From Hanleya hanleyi (lineage: Eukaryota; Mollusca; Polyplacophora; Lepidopleurida; Hanleyidae): a stretch of 64,000 nucleotides of DNA. Position 1 is the first letter of the stretch; every line of letters begins with the position of its first letter. Positions 33,396 through 46,257 of the stretch are shown in pieces. The notes beneath the pieces were generated by a model, which saw only the letters and a list, made by a program, of their open reading frames with translations, was not told the origin of the DNA and did not search any database. The translations under genes were made by a program, and so were the position numbers. The stretch lies in assembly GCA_036873755.1 (NCBI GenBank), contig JAVTVY010006840.1, forward strand, positions 331,672 through 395,671, read 5' to 3'.

Positions 33396-35900
33396 CGTCG
33401 ATCAGACGGAGGTCTATGAATGCAACGTGAAATCTCCCGCCAAAAAATTGTCATATGGGGAACCCACGATTCATGTCATTTCCAATAGGGTTTACTATGG
33501 TTCCCGACGAAATTTTGAAGCATATTTTGGACAAAAACAAAATAATGGGGAACCCTCATTGCAATGCATTTCAATGGGCCTTGCTTCTGTAGTCGGCTTC
33601 CACTCCCATCATGCTTCACGAGTTACACGTAATGTTGGCCGCTTCCATCGGGCGACATGGCGGCTCTCTAGCTTGTAGAGATGGACAATGCGATTTTTTT
33701 CCCTGTTTTTCTGGTAAGTTTATTGCTGCCATTTCATGTCATTACATGTCATTAGAACACAATGATTCCTAGTACACCACCCGTCATTTCTATATATCGT
33801 AAAGTATTTGTCGGATGATGACTTATGTCGAAGCCAACCAAATAGTCCAAGTTGTTTTTTTGTTTAGTTTTAAGCCCTGGATATACCACTGGGCATTTAT
33901 TTGCCATACGATCACATTTCACATGCTTTGTTCAGCCCCCGTGATCTGGAACCAATCAGACACTATCACTAGACGAAAGAAGGAGATCATGATATACATT
34001 TCAGGTTTTACCGATGCCAAATGACTTGAACAGAAGACAATTAGACAAAAAGAAAATCAATAAATATATCAATAAATAATAAATCCCATAGAAAATTTTC
34101 TTGTCTTTGCAAGGGGGACATCAGACACACTGACAACACAAATCATTCATTCAAATTTCGCCTTCCATTGGGGAGACAGAAATATTCATCAAACACAGTA
34201 TACGTATTCTCTTTTGTGATCTAATTTTCGTTTGTCAAAATATTGCTAGCCTCCATAGAGAAGTTACTGATATAAACAATCGTGTTCTAGATTAAAATAT
34301 ACTGTCATGCCACTAACATGAACTCCAACAATCCAACCAGTGGTCAAGATCCATAATCGTTCTTCAGAATTCGCATTATTGATCACTCATATATTGGATT
34401 AAGTTCTCATATAGTACTCAGTTCTCATTTCATACTTTTGCAAATTCTTGTAACCTGGTCAGGTCCCAGTTCTATTAAGTACACATATGAAAGTTGCAAA
34501 CTGGTACAATGGATTTCATCTTGTTGTGTATGACGAAAGAATGAAATATAATGAAGGCCATAAACATTTTCAGGTGCGTTTTGATATTAAATATGTACAC
34601 AGTTGATTCCAACCTGCAGGTCATGGATTCAGCACTTCTGATATCAGATGCAACAGGTACTGGATGAAATGGAAAAACCAAAACAGACTATTGATTGGTT
34701 CAGCTGTGGCAGAAAGGTGTGGAATGACAGAGGTGGTGAATATCAGAGTCAGTGATTGGCCACAATCCTGAAGTCCTGCAGCATGCTCCACAAATATCAT
34801 CAAAGGTCATAAATCTTTCTGCTCTGCACCAGTGTGGATCTATATTTGTGGGGGTTTTTTTAGTTTTTTTTTACAAAATTATCTCCCTTGACCAGGTAAG
34901 GACTTGAGTGTCTAAAATGATTTAGCTTCTAGAAACAGACTTCATTCCCTGAGTAGAGGTAAAAACCGAACATATTTTGATTATTTTATTCAAATTTCAA
35001 TTCCACTTCTGGTATATGTACATGTATAAAATACATACAGAATGAACTGCATACAGAATAACACAAAGAACAGGTATATATGTATCTCATTACATTCTTA
35101 ACCAAAGATCAATACCTGGGTGATATTACAACAATACCATGGTGTTATATATTGTTATGATTGGCTTAACTTTAGCTGCTGAAGATATTTCTAATTTGAG
35201 GGCAATGGGCAATCATACTAACTTCATTTTCATAACTTCATTTATTTTCACAATAAGCAACATAATCGAGATTATATTAAATGAAGTTTTACAACATAAT
35301 ATAATACGCATCATGGGTCTCCTTCAGTTTAGTGCAGACATATATACACTTGAATATCTGTTACCATGATTCAGTCATAATATTGTCTGTATTATATTGA
35401 TGTCGACAAAGAATAAACATAATTATTTGATAGTATTATTAATTGTATGTTGTTTATGATTAACATTAACTTTTTATTCGCTGGAATCCAGCCATTTGTT
35501 CCATATTGGCAATATTCTCATCAGCCATCACCATTCAATATGAATGTGATACATCTACAAGTTCATGGTAATTGATACATTATGGTGAAGGTGACCTGTA
35601 ACACCAGTATACAAAATTATAATATTCCGAGCGCATTGAATCCGCATCGCATGATGCTGAGACAGATCAGAACGGAGTGTCGGTAAAATCAGGTGTGTTT
35701 TGTAGAGGATTCTGTCAAAGAGGAACCTATACTGTACACATACAAAATAGGAAGTGTTGATTTGTAGGGCCTATAGCACAAAATCCCAAGCAAGTTGGTA
35801 AAACTAGGCACACAGGGTCTCATTTCTGCCGCTAACGTGTTGATTTGGGTGGGGAGCGTCGTCTCAGGGGAAGGTGGGGGTGGGAAGAAGCCTAATGTCT
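33396..35900. other. Non-coding stretch, no gene seen
   Basis: ORFs of 60-115 codons occur on both strands without recognisable domains or signals. The sequence is AT-rich and looks mostly single copy. Confidence 0.5.
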
Positions 35901-35904
35901 CAAG

Positions 35905-36160
35905 CATTATTCTAGGTATTCTCTCTCGTCGACTTTATGACAAAAGAGATGATTACAATTTCGACATCGCAAACTATCCCTTTCTGGACAGTAATATTCC
36001 AGTGGGACCTGCATATAGCGTATACATATCTCGCTTAGTAGCATTGCTAGATCCTGTGCTAAATGTGACGATTTTAATCAACGTCACAAAACATTGTTAC
36101 AAAACTTACAAAACAGGGCTATTCCACCAAGCGCCTCCACTCAAAGTTTCCACTCAAACG
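35905..36160 (+). pseudogene. Penelope-like RT, C-terminal piece of an upstream copy
   Basis: 'SRRLYDKRDDYNFDIANYPF' and 'LDSNIPVGPAYSVYISRLVA' match the region that follows the RT core at 36965-37110. It joins near 36150 to earlier RT sequence ('IPKVYWTPKMHKSPYKARFI'), so a 3' piece of one copy abuts the middle of the next. Confidence 0.75.
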
Positions 36161-37275
36161 ACATACCAAAAGTATACTGGACTCCCAAAATGCATAAATC
36201 ACCATACAAAGCTAGATTCATAGCTGGTTCTAGAAGCTGCACCACCAAGCTTCTTACAACCCTATTGACGAGGGCCCTTCAGGAGATAAAGCATTTTGGG
36301 AAAGGTATTGCGCCACTATTTCTAAAAACTCTGGCGTTGAATGTATGTGGATATTAAAAAACTCAAAATGTCTTACGGAGGAACTTGATGCTAAAGGTCA
36401 CACACCGTACAGACATGTATCCACATGGGATTTCTCGACTCTCTATACTACAATCCCTCATCAGGACCTTATTGACCGTCTAAGTTCATTAAAAATATCT
36501 GTGTTCAAGAAAACTGATCGTAGATATATTAATGTCGGAAGCCATAAAGCATTCTGTAGCTCTACTACATACAAGAGATATCATTCATGGGATGTTTCTT
36601 TGTTTATAATAGAGTTGCTTTAATTTCTCATTAAAAATATCTATGTGAAAGTTGGCAACACAATATATCAACAGCATATATGTATTCCGATGGGTACTAA
36701 TTGCGCACCCCTGTTGGCTGACCTGTATCTGTTCTCTTAGGAATATGACTATATGCAGGCGCTTTCAAAAACCGATCAATTCAAAGCCCGCGTTCCTTAA
36801 TTCTCATTCACCAAACGCTACATAGACGATCTTCTCACTCTGGATAATCGCTATATAAATGACGCAGTGAAGGATATATATCCACCTTCACTGGATTTGA
36901 AGGAAACTACAGATAGCCCTACAGGCACATCATATTTAGATCTATATCTCTAAAAAAATGAAGTGGGCATTCTCTCTCGTCGACTTTATGACAAAAGAGA
37001 TGATTACAATTTCGACATCGTAAACTATCACTTTCTGGACAGTAATATTCCAGTGGGATCTGCATATGGCGTATACATATCTCGCCTAGTAGCATTTGCT
37101 AGATCCTGCGATAATTGTGACGATTTCAATCAACGTCACAAAAAATGTTGCAGAAACTTCTAAAACATGGCTATTTCTCCAAGCGCCTCCACTCAAAGTT
37201 TCTCGAATTTGGCGATAGGCCTACATATCGCATGCTGATAGCAAAATACGAACGTAGCGTGCAAGATCTATAGCG
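36160..37275 (+). pseudogene. Penelope-like retroelement reverse transcriptase, broken
   Basis: Reading across frames: 'WTPKMHKSPYKARFIAGSR' (about 36178), 'STWDFSTLYTTIPHQDLI' (about 36420), 'MGTNCAPLLADLYLFS' (about 36690), then 'FTKRYIDDLL' with the catalytic YxDD-type motif (about 36808), then 'GTSYLDLYL' and the 'YDKRDDYNF' block. These motifs and their order are those of Penelope-like elements. Several stops and frameshifts (e.g. 36737, 36950, 37160) make it non-functional. No GIY-YIG endonuclease is visible. Confidence 0.85.
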
Positions 37276-38175
37276 TTCCGTTTCGAAACTTGTGTCTAAT
37301 TCCGCTTAACTCGGGGCTAGGGGCCGTATGAACCCATGTACTTCAAGATCCTCATGGTGCTCATATGAACAGACACAATCAAAGCGTGACTGAGATACAC
37401 CATTCTCTAGCTAACGACTTTAGAACGATTATTATGGATTAAGAATACTGATCAGCGATACGGATTCTATATTTTTGGAACATCATGATGTCTTGTCGGC
37501 ATCATTGAAAACTGTTGACCGCTTCTCTCTTGCAGGAAACTAGCCTATGTTTATGTATACTATGATTGTCTTTTCTGAATTTGGTGCTAATACTGTTATA
37601 TGGATATGGAATAGGTCTTTGGATTATGGACGCGGATATTCTTTAATGGACGACGGCTGAATTATGAATGACGGACTAGACGCTTGTATTCTCAAATTTG
37701 GCGATACATATCGCATGCTGATAGCAAAATACGAACGTAGCGTGCAAGATCTATGGCGCTACGTTTCGTAACTTGTGTCTAATTCCGTTTAACCTCGCTA
37801 GGGGCCGTATGAACCCATGTACTTCAAGATCCTCATGGTACTCATATGAACAGTCACAATCAAAGCGTGACTGAGATACATCATTCTTTAGATGACGACT
37901 TTACAACGAATATTATGGATTAAGAATACTGATCAGCGATACGGATTTGATATTTTTGGAACATCATGATGTCTTGCCGGCATCATTGAAAACTGTTGAC
38001 CGCTTCTCTCTTGCAGGAAACACGCCTATGTTTATGTATACTATGATTGTCTTTTTGAATTTGGTGCTAATACTGTTATATGGAATATGGGATAGGTCTT
38101 TGGATTATGGACGCGGATATTCTCTAATGGACGACGGCTGAATTATGGATGACGGACTAGACGCTTGTAATTACA
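37200..38175 (+). repeat. Two tandem copies (~483 bp) of a Penelope-like 3' end
   Basis: 'gcatgctgatagcaaaatac' occurs at 37230 and 37713. Each unit then runs 'ctaggggccgtatgaaccc', 'aatcaaagcgtgactgagatac', 'gttgaccgcttctctcttgc' and 'ggacgacggctgaattatg'. Copies are about 95% alike by eye. Tandem partial copies are a known feature of Penelope-like insertions. Confidence 0.85.
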
Positions 38176-38279
38176 TCAATATACTCTATACTCCATACCC
38201 CAATATTTCAAGCACGTGAAATCAGACAAAAATTATTTGCGGGGAATGTGACTTCCACATCCCTAGCTGGACATGCTAG

Positions 38280-39665
38280 TGGGGAACCCTCAATCCCAGG
38301 TTAATTGTCCCCCGTCACGTAAGTGCTACCCGTCCGTCCGTTCCAACCATGTTGTGATCGCGATATCTCGAGAACAATTCAACTCATCAACTTCAAACTT
38401 GGGGGGTGACTTGACATCAGTGAGAAGATGGCTGGGATTGTTTCTCACCAAACCGCGTTATCCAAGATGGCCGACGGCGGCCATCTTAGATTCCAACCAT
38501 CCCAAAAATGTTGTGAACGCGATATCTCGAGAGGAGTTCAACCGATTGACTTCAAACTTGGGGGGTGACTGGACATCAGTGAGAAGATGGCTGGGATAGT
38601 TTTTCACCAAACTGCGTTAACCAAGATGGCCGCCGTCAGCCATCTTAGATTCCATCCATCTCCAAAATATTATGAACACGATATCTGAAGAACAATTCAA
38701 CCGATCGACTTCAAATCTGGGGAGTGACTTCACATCAATAAGATGATGACTGGAATTGTTTTTCACCAAACTGCGTTACCCAAGATGGCCGCCGTCGACT
38801 ATATTGTTAACGAGATATCTCAAGAACAATTCAACCGATCTACTTCAAACTTGGGGTCTTAAATTCCACCCATCTCCAAAATGTTGTGAACACCATATCT
38901 CGAGAACAATTCAACCGATCGACTTCAAATTTGGGGAGGGGGGGATTCACATCCATTAGAAGATGACTGGAATTGATTTTCACCAAACTGCGTTAACCAA
39001 GATGGCCGCCGTCAGCCATCTTAGATTCCACCCATCTCCAAAATGTTATGAACACGATATCTCGAGAACAATTCAACCGATCGACTTCAAATCTGGGGAG
39101 TGACTTCACATCAATGAGAAGATGACTGGAACTGTTTTTCACCAAACTGCGTTAACCAAGATGGCCACCGTCGACTATATTGTTAACGAGATATCTCAAG
39201 AACAATTCAACCGATCTACTTCAAACTTGGGATGGCTTCACAATGGTGTGACATTTTCCGTCCGTCCTTTCGTCAGTCCGCCCGTCCGTACGTCCGTCCG
39301 TCCCAGCCATGTTGTGAACGCGATATCTCGAGAACAATTCAACTCTTCAACTTCAAACTTGGGGGGTTACTTGACATCAGTGAGAAGATGGCTGGGATTG
39401 TTTTTCACCAAACTGCGTCTTCCAAGATGGCCGCTGTCGGTCATCTTAGATTCCATCCATCCCCAAAATGTTGTGAACACGATATCTGGAGAACAATTCA
39501 GCCGATCAACTTCAAATATGGAGGGTGACTTTACATCACTAGCTACCCATCCATCCTTCCATCCCTCATAACGTCCTTCCGTCCCTCATACCGTCATTCC
39601 ATCCCAACCATCTTGTGAACGCGATATCTCAAGAACAATTCAACCGATTAACTTCAAACTTAGCG
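38280..39665. repeat. Imperfect tandem array with AAGATGGC hairpins
   Basis: About ten units recognised by 'gaacgcgatatctcgagaac' (about 38356, 38514, 38673, 38807, 38888, 39049, 39182, 39314, 39473, 39615) followed by 'ttcaa.cgat..acttcaaa.ttgggg'. Spacing is mostly 131-161 bp. Many units contain 'ccaagatggccgccgtc.gccatctta', where AAGATGGC and GCCATCTT pair over a short loop and the left half matches the YY1 consensus. ORFs across it are by-products. Confidence 0.85.
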
Positions 39666-40049
39666 GATGGCTGGGATTTCAGAAGAAAGTCACTCCTTTT
39701 TCGGCACAACTATGCCACCGGATGATCTTTCTCGATCACCCTGTCCCCTTTCTTCCATACACAATTTGCAACATTTTCCTTCACAATTATATCTCCTTCA
39801 CATCAACAGCACCACACTCCTAGCAACAATTTACCATCACACAAAATATATATGGTGATTATATCCCGTGTGTGTGAGAAGCCCATTTCCAGACAAGTTT
39901 TTGGGGGGGCACCTGCTAGCTACTCAGCTTGTTCCATTGGTGAAGTTAACGTCCAATAAATGAAAAATTGAGCTTGGCGTCCGGCCCTATGTTATTCAGT
40001 GATGTATTCCCCTACGGACCCTATTGCCTCGACGGAGGTCTTTGCGCTC
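39666..40049. other. Non-coding, nothing recognised
   Basis: No gene or clear repeat seen. Confidence 0.4.
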
Positions 40050-41530
40050 ATCCAGCGCTTGTTAAGTAAATAGTCGTGAGTGAATCGTGTATGGCTGATC
40101 CTACATCGTCTAATCATGGTCTGATCGAAACGTTTCTGGCTGTTCAGATGAGTATATCCAACAGTTTTTTTATAACTCGTGAAGTTTGTTATTATCCATA
40201 GTATCCCATAGAGATTGGAACAACTTTCTTACATAAGCACAGATAGATGGTCTGAAATCGCTGTATGGGATTCCAACAGGATCGACCTCTTTATTTAGAG
40301 CTGCCTTAGCCATTTTATCCGCTTCAGTATTACCTTTGATTTCAACGTGACTAGGCACCCAACAAAACACAATATCAATCTGTTGATCAAATCTAATGTC
40401 ATATAATTGTAGAATATTCAACATGGTGGGATGAGATGAATTTCCACTCTTAATCGCTTGAAGGCATGACAGTGAATCTGAGAATTTTGCGTATTTTTTC
40501 CTTTTAGTGGACCCAATACCCTCTTAAGCCGACAACAGAGTTGCTGCCTCTGCAGTGAATATGAAACTTCTACCTTGTAGAGGATAGGTTTTAGTTTTGG
40601 AACTAAAGATGCACATGCTACTCTCTCACCATCTTTAGAAACATCTGTATAAATGGCCTGAGGTGATATGCAATTCTCTCCCAGTAGACCAAATTCTTGT
40701 GTACACACGAGGTGGCTCGTGTCTGCCTTTTTTATATTTCGTCAATGAAATATCTACTTCTGGTTTAGTTAACTGCCATGGTGGAGTTGGCAAGAGCTTG
40801 TTAGGTAAAATTTGACTAACTTTGATACCAGCTGCCACAATATGTGGTTTCATACGGATTGCAAGCCGTAGAATAATGGAGGGTTCCTTTAAATAGAAAT
40901 CTGCGTACTGAGGGTTGAAAAAAGTTATATGCAGGATTTGAGTGGCTTGATCGCAGTTTTGTTATATATTGCAGCGATAGTTAAATTCTTCTAAAGGAAG
41001 TTCATCTGCTTCGACATATAAGCTTTCTTTAGGTGATGTTTTGAACGCACAGAGGCAAAGTCTTAGTCATTGATAGAAAATAGGATCTAGCTTTGCCAAG
41101 TTTGACTTGCTTGCACCGCTGTAAACAATAGAACCAAAATTAAATTTAGAACGAACAAGTGATCGCTATAAATGGAGAAGAGTTTGCTGATCTCCTCCCC
41201 ACTTAAAACTGGCAACTACCATCAACAAATCTAGAGCTTTCGTGCATTTGGTTTTCAAGCAATTTATATGCGATTTGAATGTTAGTCGTTAGTCAAACAA
41301 TATGCCTAAGAATTTGACCTCTTACTACTTTGATTTCAGTTCCATCTAATGTAAGTACTGGGTCTTTGGGCTGGAAATATTTTCTGCAAAAGTGGATACA
41401 ATTTGTCTTAGCTCTGGAGAATTTGAAGCCTTTTTTAGACATCATTTCTGAATTCTATTTAGACAAAGTTGTAATATTCTCTCAATATTGTGTATACTTT
41501 TTCCACTATACGATATGTTTTTTTATTAAC
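40050..41530 (-). pseudogene. Non-LTR retrotransposon ORF2: RT C-terminus plus RNase H, broken
   Basis: On minus, 41530 to about 41050 reads in broken frames like the C-terminal thumb region of a non-LTR RT. 40860-40600 holds 'AIYTDVSKDGERVACASL', the first RNase H motif with one change from the usual YTDGS. 40424-40170 continues 'IDIVFCWVPSHVEIKGNTEADKMAKAALN' region (conserved VPSH and NTEAD). This is the longest copy of the LINE family in the window; the 3' tail is missing. Several frameshifts. Confidence 0.75.
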
Positions 41531-42120
41531 TGAATATTTATTAACCAAATGAGGTCTAGGCAAGTTAACAGAATATAAAAATTTGGGCTATACATTTGGT
41601 GGGATTAAAACCCCAGGGGCTTGTTCTATCCCAGAATAAGTTACACAATGTCATAAGGAAAGAGCAAAAGGCACTGTAAAATATAATGGTGAAAAATACA
41701 GACCTCAGAGTGCTCACATATTCAATTTATATAGAATACAGAGATATAATATAATCTATAAATCTTTAAGAAGAAGCTATCTTACAAAGGATGTAAAGTG
41801 AAGAAAAAAGTCTTTTGCCAAGAGCTAATGTCGGAGACGTATATTTGACCGTCGAGACTGCCGTTAAATATAAGATGATACAGACGTCCATACAAAAAGA
41901 TGGCCAGTGTGAAAATGTGTGAATTTATAGGTGCGAACAAGGATAAGCGGTACAGGTGGTTTACGCGGACTTAATTAATTTAAAATGTAAATATCTTAAT
42001 AAAGTGGTATAAATTAGCCATTATACTTGTACAAGGTGCGACTTCAATCGAAGCTTGAAAACAGACAGAGTTTTAAGTGTTGGGGAAGAGAGTTCCATAT
42101 GCGTGGACATTTAGTCCAGG
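41531..42120. other. Non-coding, nothing recognised
   Basis: AT-rich; no ORF or repeat noted. Confidence 0.4.
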
Positions 42121-42159
42121 TGGAGTAGTATGGTAAATTGGAATAATAAGCGGTTCTGT

Positions 42160-43030
42160 AGAGATTTATGCCGGCTTGTCAGCTATTGATAGTTTCGGTA
42201 TAATAAACATATATTTCGTTTTTATTAGGTTTAGGGAAAGTCGGTTACTCGAGAGCCAGTCATATAACTTCTGAAGTTCAGTTTGCATCGAGTTGGTCAG
42301 TGTGGAAGGGTCACAACCGGATAGATTAACACATGTGTCGTCTGCAAACAGCGTGAAGTCTAAGTTAGGGGTTGCCTTATGAATGTCATTAATGTATATC
42401 AAAAACAGGATGGGACCAAGGATAGAGCCCAGAGGTACACCTATATTATTTGGAAGGGCTGCTGAGAGGGTGTTATTGTACGACACACATTGTGATCGGG
42501 CGGAAAGGTAGCTATGGAATCATTTATCGGATATACCCCTGAAGTCATATTAAGCCAATTTGTGCAGCAGGATATCGTGATTCACAGTGTCGAAGGCTTT
42601 GGACAGGTCTATAAATGTTGTGATGCTGTAGTTTTTTATTCTTTGGCTGCTATTAATTTCTCATATAGTGATAGAACAGCTAAATATGTGGAATGATTGA
42701 CCCGAAAACCGAATTGATTTGGGCTGACAATTTCATTCAATTCCAGAAAAGCTGTAACTCTTATTGCAACTAGTTTTTCAAAGATTTTACTGAGGCAAGG
42801 GAGAACAGAGATAGGCCTGTAGTTTCCAAATAGCTTTATGTCACCTGATTTGAAAATGGGAGTTACTTTAGAGATTTTGAGAGTACCTGGAACTTGGCCC
42901 TGTCGAAGGAAGAGATTGACGAGGTGAGATCAAGGTATAGCAATCAGGTCCGATATAGATTTCAGTAGAGACATTCGTATATCGCCCAATCCTGGAGATC
43001 CATTTTTAGTGTTGATATAATTTGTGTTAT
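42160..43030 (-). pseudogene. Non-LTR reverse transcriptase fragment
   Basis: The minus frame 42166-42486 reads 'GVPLGSILGPILFLIYINDI' and 'FTLFADDTCV', the RT motifs around the catalytic ADD, ending 'LSSNRLSLNLIKTKYMFI'. Upstream (42490-43030) a different frame has relics of the preceding RT motifs (F-D-T-V-N-H region near 42590). The domain is of a common non-LTR type distinct from the RNase H LINE family; frameshifted and truncated. Confidence 0.8.
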
Positions 43031-43160
43031 CTCGGCTGGTTCGGTTGGTTCAAAAAGAAATTCATTATGGTAATCGAATCGTTGAAATCGTCAAGAACGA
43101 TTGAACCACCAATTAATTTATTCAGAACTGCAGCTGAGCTGATGATCTCTAAACAGAGTA

Positions 43161-46100
43161 ATTACAACACATATAAGGGAAGTGGGAAGAGGTGCCGACA
43201 TACTGACTGCGTCACATGACTTCACAGAATAGTCCTTTGGTTAACCTATTCTAAAGCACATACCAAGAATCTAACGATTCGTGATATGTGTTGTATCTCA
43301 GGTACGCTTTTATTGTACCTGTTCATGTGGCAACTTGGATGATATGACCACACGGCCCCTAGCACCGGCATAAGCGGTATTAGATACAAATCTAGAGAGC
43401 TGTGATGGAAATGCTCTGACAACTCGTATACTGGTAATTGGTGAGCTGTTTCGCTGTGACAACTCGTACATTGGAGATTGGTGAGCTGTATCGTCGTCAG
43501 ATGTAAATGACGGCATTTAACACAAAACACTAGCCTGTAAGGCCCGATGTCGACCCAGCATCAACTTCCCACAAAATGCCAACATATATCAAAGACCAAA
43601 AGGTCTGTACAGGGGGCGGGCCTCGGGGACGAAACGTCCACCAGCAGAATCTCGCCATATACAGGAAAAAATTACAACACATATAAGGGAAGTGGGAAGA
43701 GGTGCCGACATACTGACTGCGTCACATGACTTCACAGAATAGTCTTTGGTTAACCTATTCTAAAGCACATACCAAGAATCTAACGATTCGTGATATGTGT
43801 TGTATCTCAGGTACGCTTTTATTGTACCTGTTCATGTGGCAACTTGGATGATATGACCACACGGCCCCTAGCACCGGCATAAGCGGTATTAGATACAAAT
43901 CTAGAGAGCTATGATGGAAATGCTCTGACAACTCGTATACTGGTAATTGGTGAGCTGTTTCGCTGTGACAACTCGTACATTGGAGATTGGTGAGCTGTAT
44001 CGTCGTCAGATGTAAATGACGGCATTTAACACAAAAGACTAGCCTGTAAGGCCCGATGTCGACCCAGCATCAACTTCCCACAAAATGCCAACATATATCA
44101 AAGACCAAAAGGTCTGTACAGGGGGCGGGCCTCGGGGACGAAACGTCCACCAGCAGAATCTCGCCATATACAGGAAAAAATTACAACACATATAAGGGAA
44201 GTGGGAAGAGGTGCCGACATACTGACTGCGTCACATGACTTCACAGAATAGTCCTTTGGTTAACCTATTCTAAAGCACATACCAAGAATCTAACGATTCG
44301 TGATATGTGTTGTATCTCAGGTACGCTTTTATTGTACCTGTTCATGTGGCAACTTGGATGATATGACCACACGGCCCCTAGCACCGGCATAAGCGGTATT
44401 AGATACAAATCTAGAGAGCTATGATGGAAATGCTCTGACAACTCGTATACTGGTAATTGGTGAGCTGTTTCGCTGTGACAACTCGTACATTGGAGATTGG
44501 TGAGCTGTATCGTCGTCAGATGTAAATGACGGCATTTAACACAAAACACTAGCCTGTAAGGCCCGATGTCGACCCAGCATCAACTTCCCACAAAATGCCA
44601 ACATATATCAAAGACCAAAAGGTCTGTACAGGGGGCGGGCCTCGGGGACGAAACGTCCACCAGCAGAATCTCGCCATATACAGGAAAAAATTACAACACA
44701 TATAAGGGAAGTGGGAAGAGGTGCCGACATACTGACTGCGTCACATGACTTCACAGAATAGTCTTCTGGTTAACCTATTCTAAAGCACATACCAAGAATC
44801 TAACGATTCGTGATATGTGTTGTATCTCAGGTACGCTTTTATTGTACCTGTTCATGTGGCAACTGGATGATATGACCACACGGCCCCTAGCACCGGCATA
44901 AGCGGTATTAGATACAAATCTAGAGAGCTATGATGGAAATGCTCTGACAACTCGTATACTGGTAATTGGTGAGCTGTTTCGCTGTGACAACTCGTACATT
45001 GGAGATTGGTGAGCTGTATCGTCGTCAGATGTAAATGACGGCATTTAACACAAAAGACTAGCCTGTAAGGCCCGATGTCGACCCAGCATCAACTTCCCAC
45101 AAAATGCCAACATATATCAAAGACCAAAAGGTCTGTACAGGGGGCGGGCCTCGGGGACGAAACGTCCACCAGCAGAATCTCGCCATATACAGGAAAAAAT
45201 TACAACACATATAAGGGAAGTGGGAAGAGGTGCCGACATACTGACTGCGTCACATGACTTCACAGAATAGTCCTTGGTTAACCTATTCTAAAGCACATAC
45301 CAAGAATCTAACGATTCGTGATATGTGTTGTATCTCAGGTACGCTTTTATTGTACCTGTTCATGTGGCAACTTGGATGATATGACCACACGGCCCCTAGC
45401 ACCGGCATAAGCGGTATTAGATACAAATCTAGAGAGCTATGATGGAAATGCTCTGACAACTCGTATACTGGTAATTGGTGAGCTGTTTCGCTGTGACAAC
45501 TCGTACATTGGAGATTGGTGAGCTGTATCGTCGTCAGATGTAAATGACGGCATTTAACACAAAAGACTAGTCTGTAAGGCCCGATGTCGACCCAGCATCA
45601 ACTTCCCACAAATGCCAACATATATCAAAGACCAAAAGGTCTGTACAGGGGGCGGGCCTCGGGGACGAAACGTCCACCAGCAGAATCTCGCCATATACAG
45701 GAAAAAATTACAACACATATAAGGGAAGTGGGAAGAGGTGCCGACATACTGACTGCGTCACATGACTTCACAGAATAGTCTTCTGGTTAACCTATTCTAA
45801 AGCACATACCAAGAATCTAACGATTCGTGATATGTGTTGTATCTCAGGCACGCTTTTATTGTACCTGTTCATGTGGCAATTTGGATGATATGACCACACG
45901 GCCCCTAGCACCGGCATAAGCGGTATTAGATACAAATCTAGAGAGCTATGATGGAAATGCTCTGACAACTCGTATACTGGTAATTGGTGAGCTGTTTCGC
46001 TGTGACAACTCGTACATTGGAGATTGGTGAGCTGTATCGTCGTCAGATGTAAATGACGGCATTTAACACAAAAGACTAGCCTGTAAGGCCCGATGTCGAC

Positions 46101-46257
46101 CCAGCATCAACTTCCCACAAAATGCCAACATATATCAAAGACCAAAAGGTCTGTACAGGGGGCGGGCCTCGGGGACGAAACGTCCACCAGCAGAATCTCG
46201 CCATATACAGGAAAAAATTACAACACATATAAGGGAAGTGGAAAGAGGTGCCGACCT
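43161..46257. repeat. ~509-bp satellite, about 6 copies
   Basis: Unit starts ('attacaacacatataagggaag' in part) at 43161, 43671, 44180, 44690, 45199, 45707 and 46217, periods 508-510 bp. Copies are nearly identical, so amplification is recent. The array ends abruptly at about 46257. Each unit contains, in reverse complement, sequence related to the Penelope-like 3' end ('ctaggggccgtgtg.tcat', 'gaacaggtacaataaaagcgtacctgagatac'). Repeated 60-94-codon ORFs follow from the identity of the copies. Confidence 0.95.

Noticed and set aside
33331..33678. 115-codon ORF
   Set aside because: Its start is a LINE fragment and the rest has no recognisable domain; likely chance.
38273..39571. ORFs with repeated 'EQFN.STSNLGG'
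   Set aside because: By-products of the imperfect tandem array, with changing frames and stops.
43621..43660. Hammerhead-like 'ggggacgaaacgtcc' in each satellite unit
   Set aside because: Penelope-like elements can carry hammerhead ribozymes, but no CTGANGA box at a workable distance on the same strand pairs with it. A CTGACGA on the other strand lacks stem II pairing.
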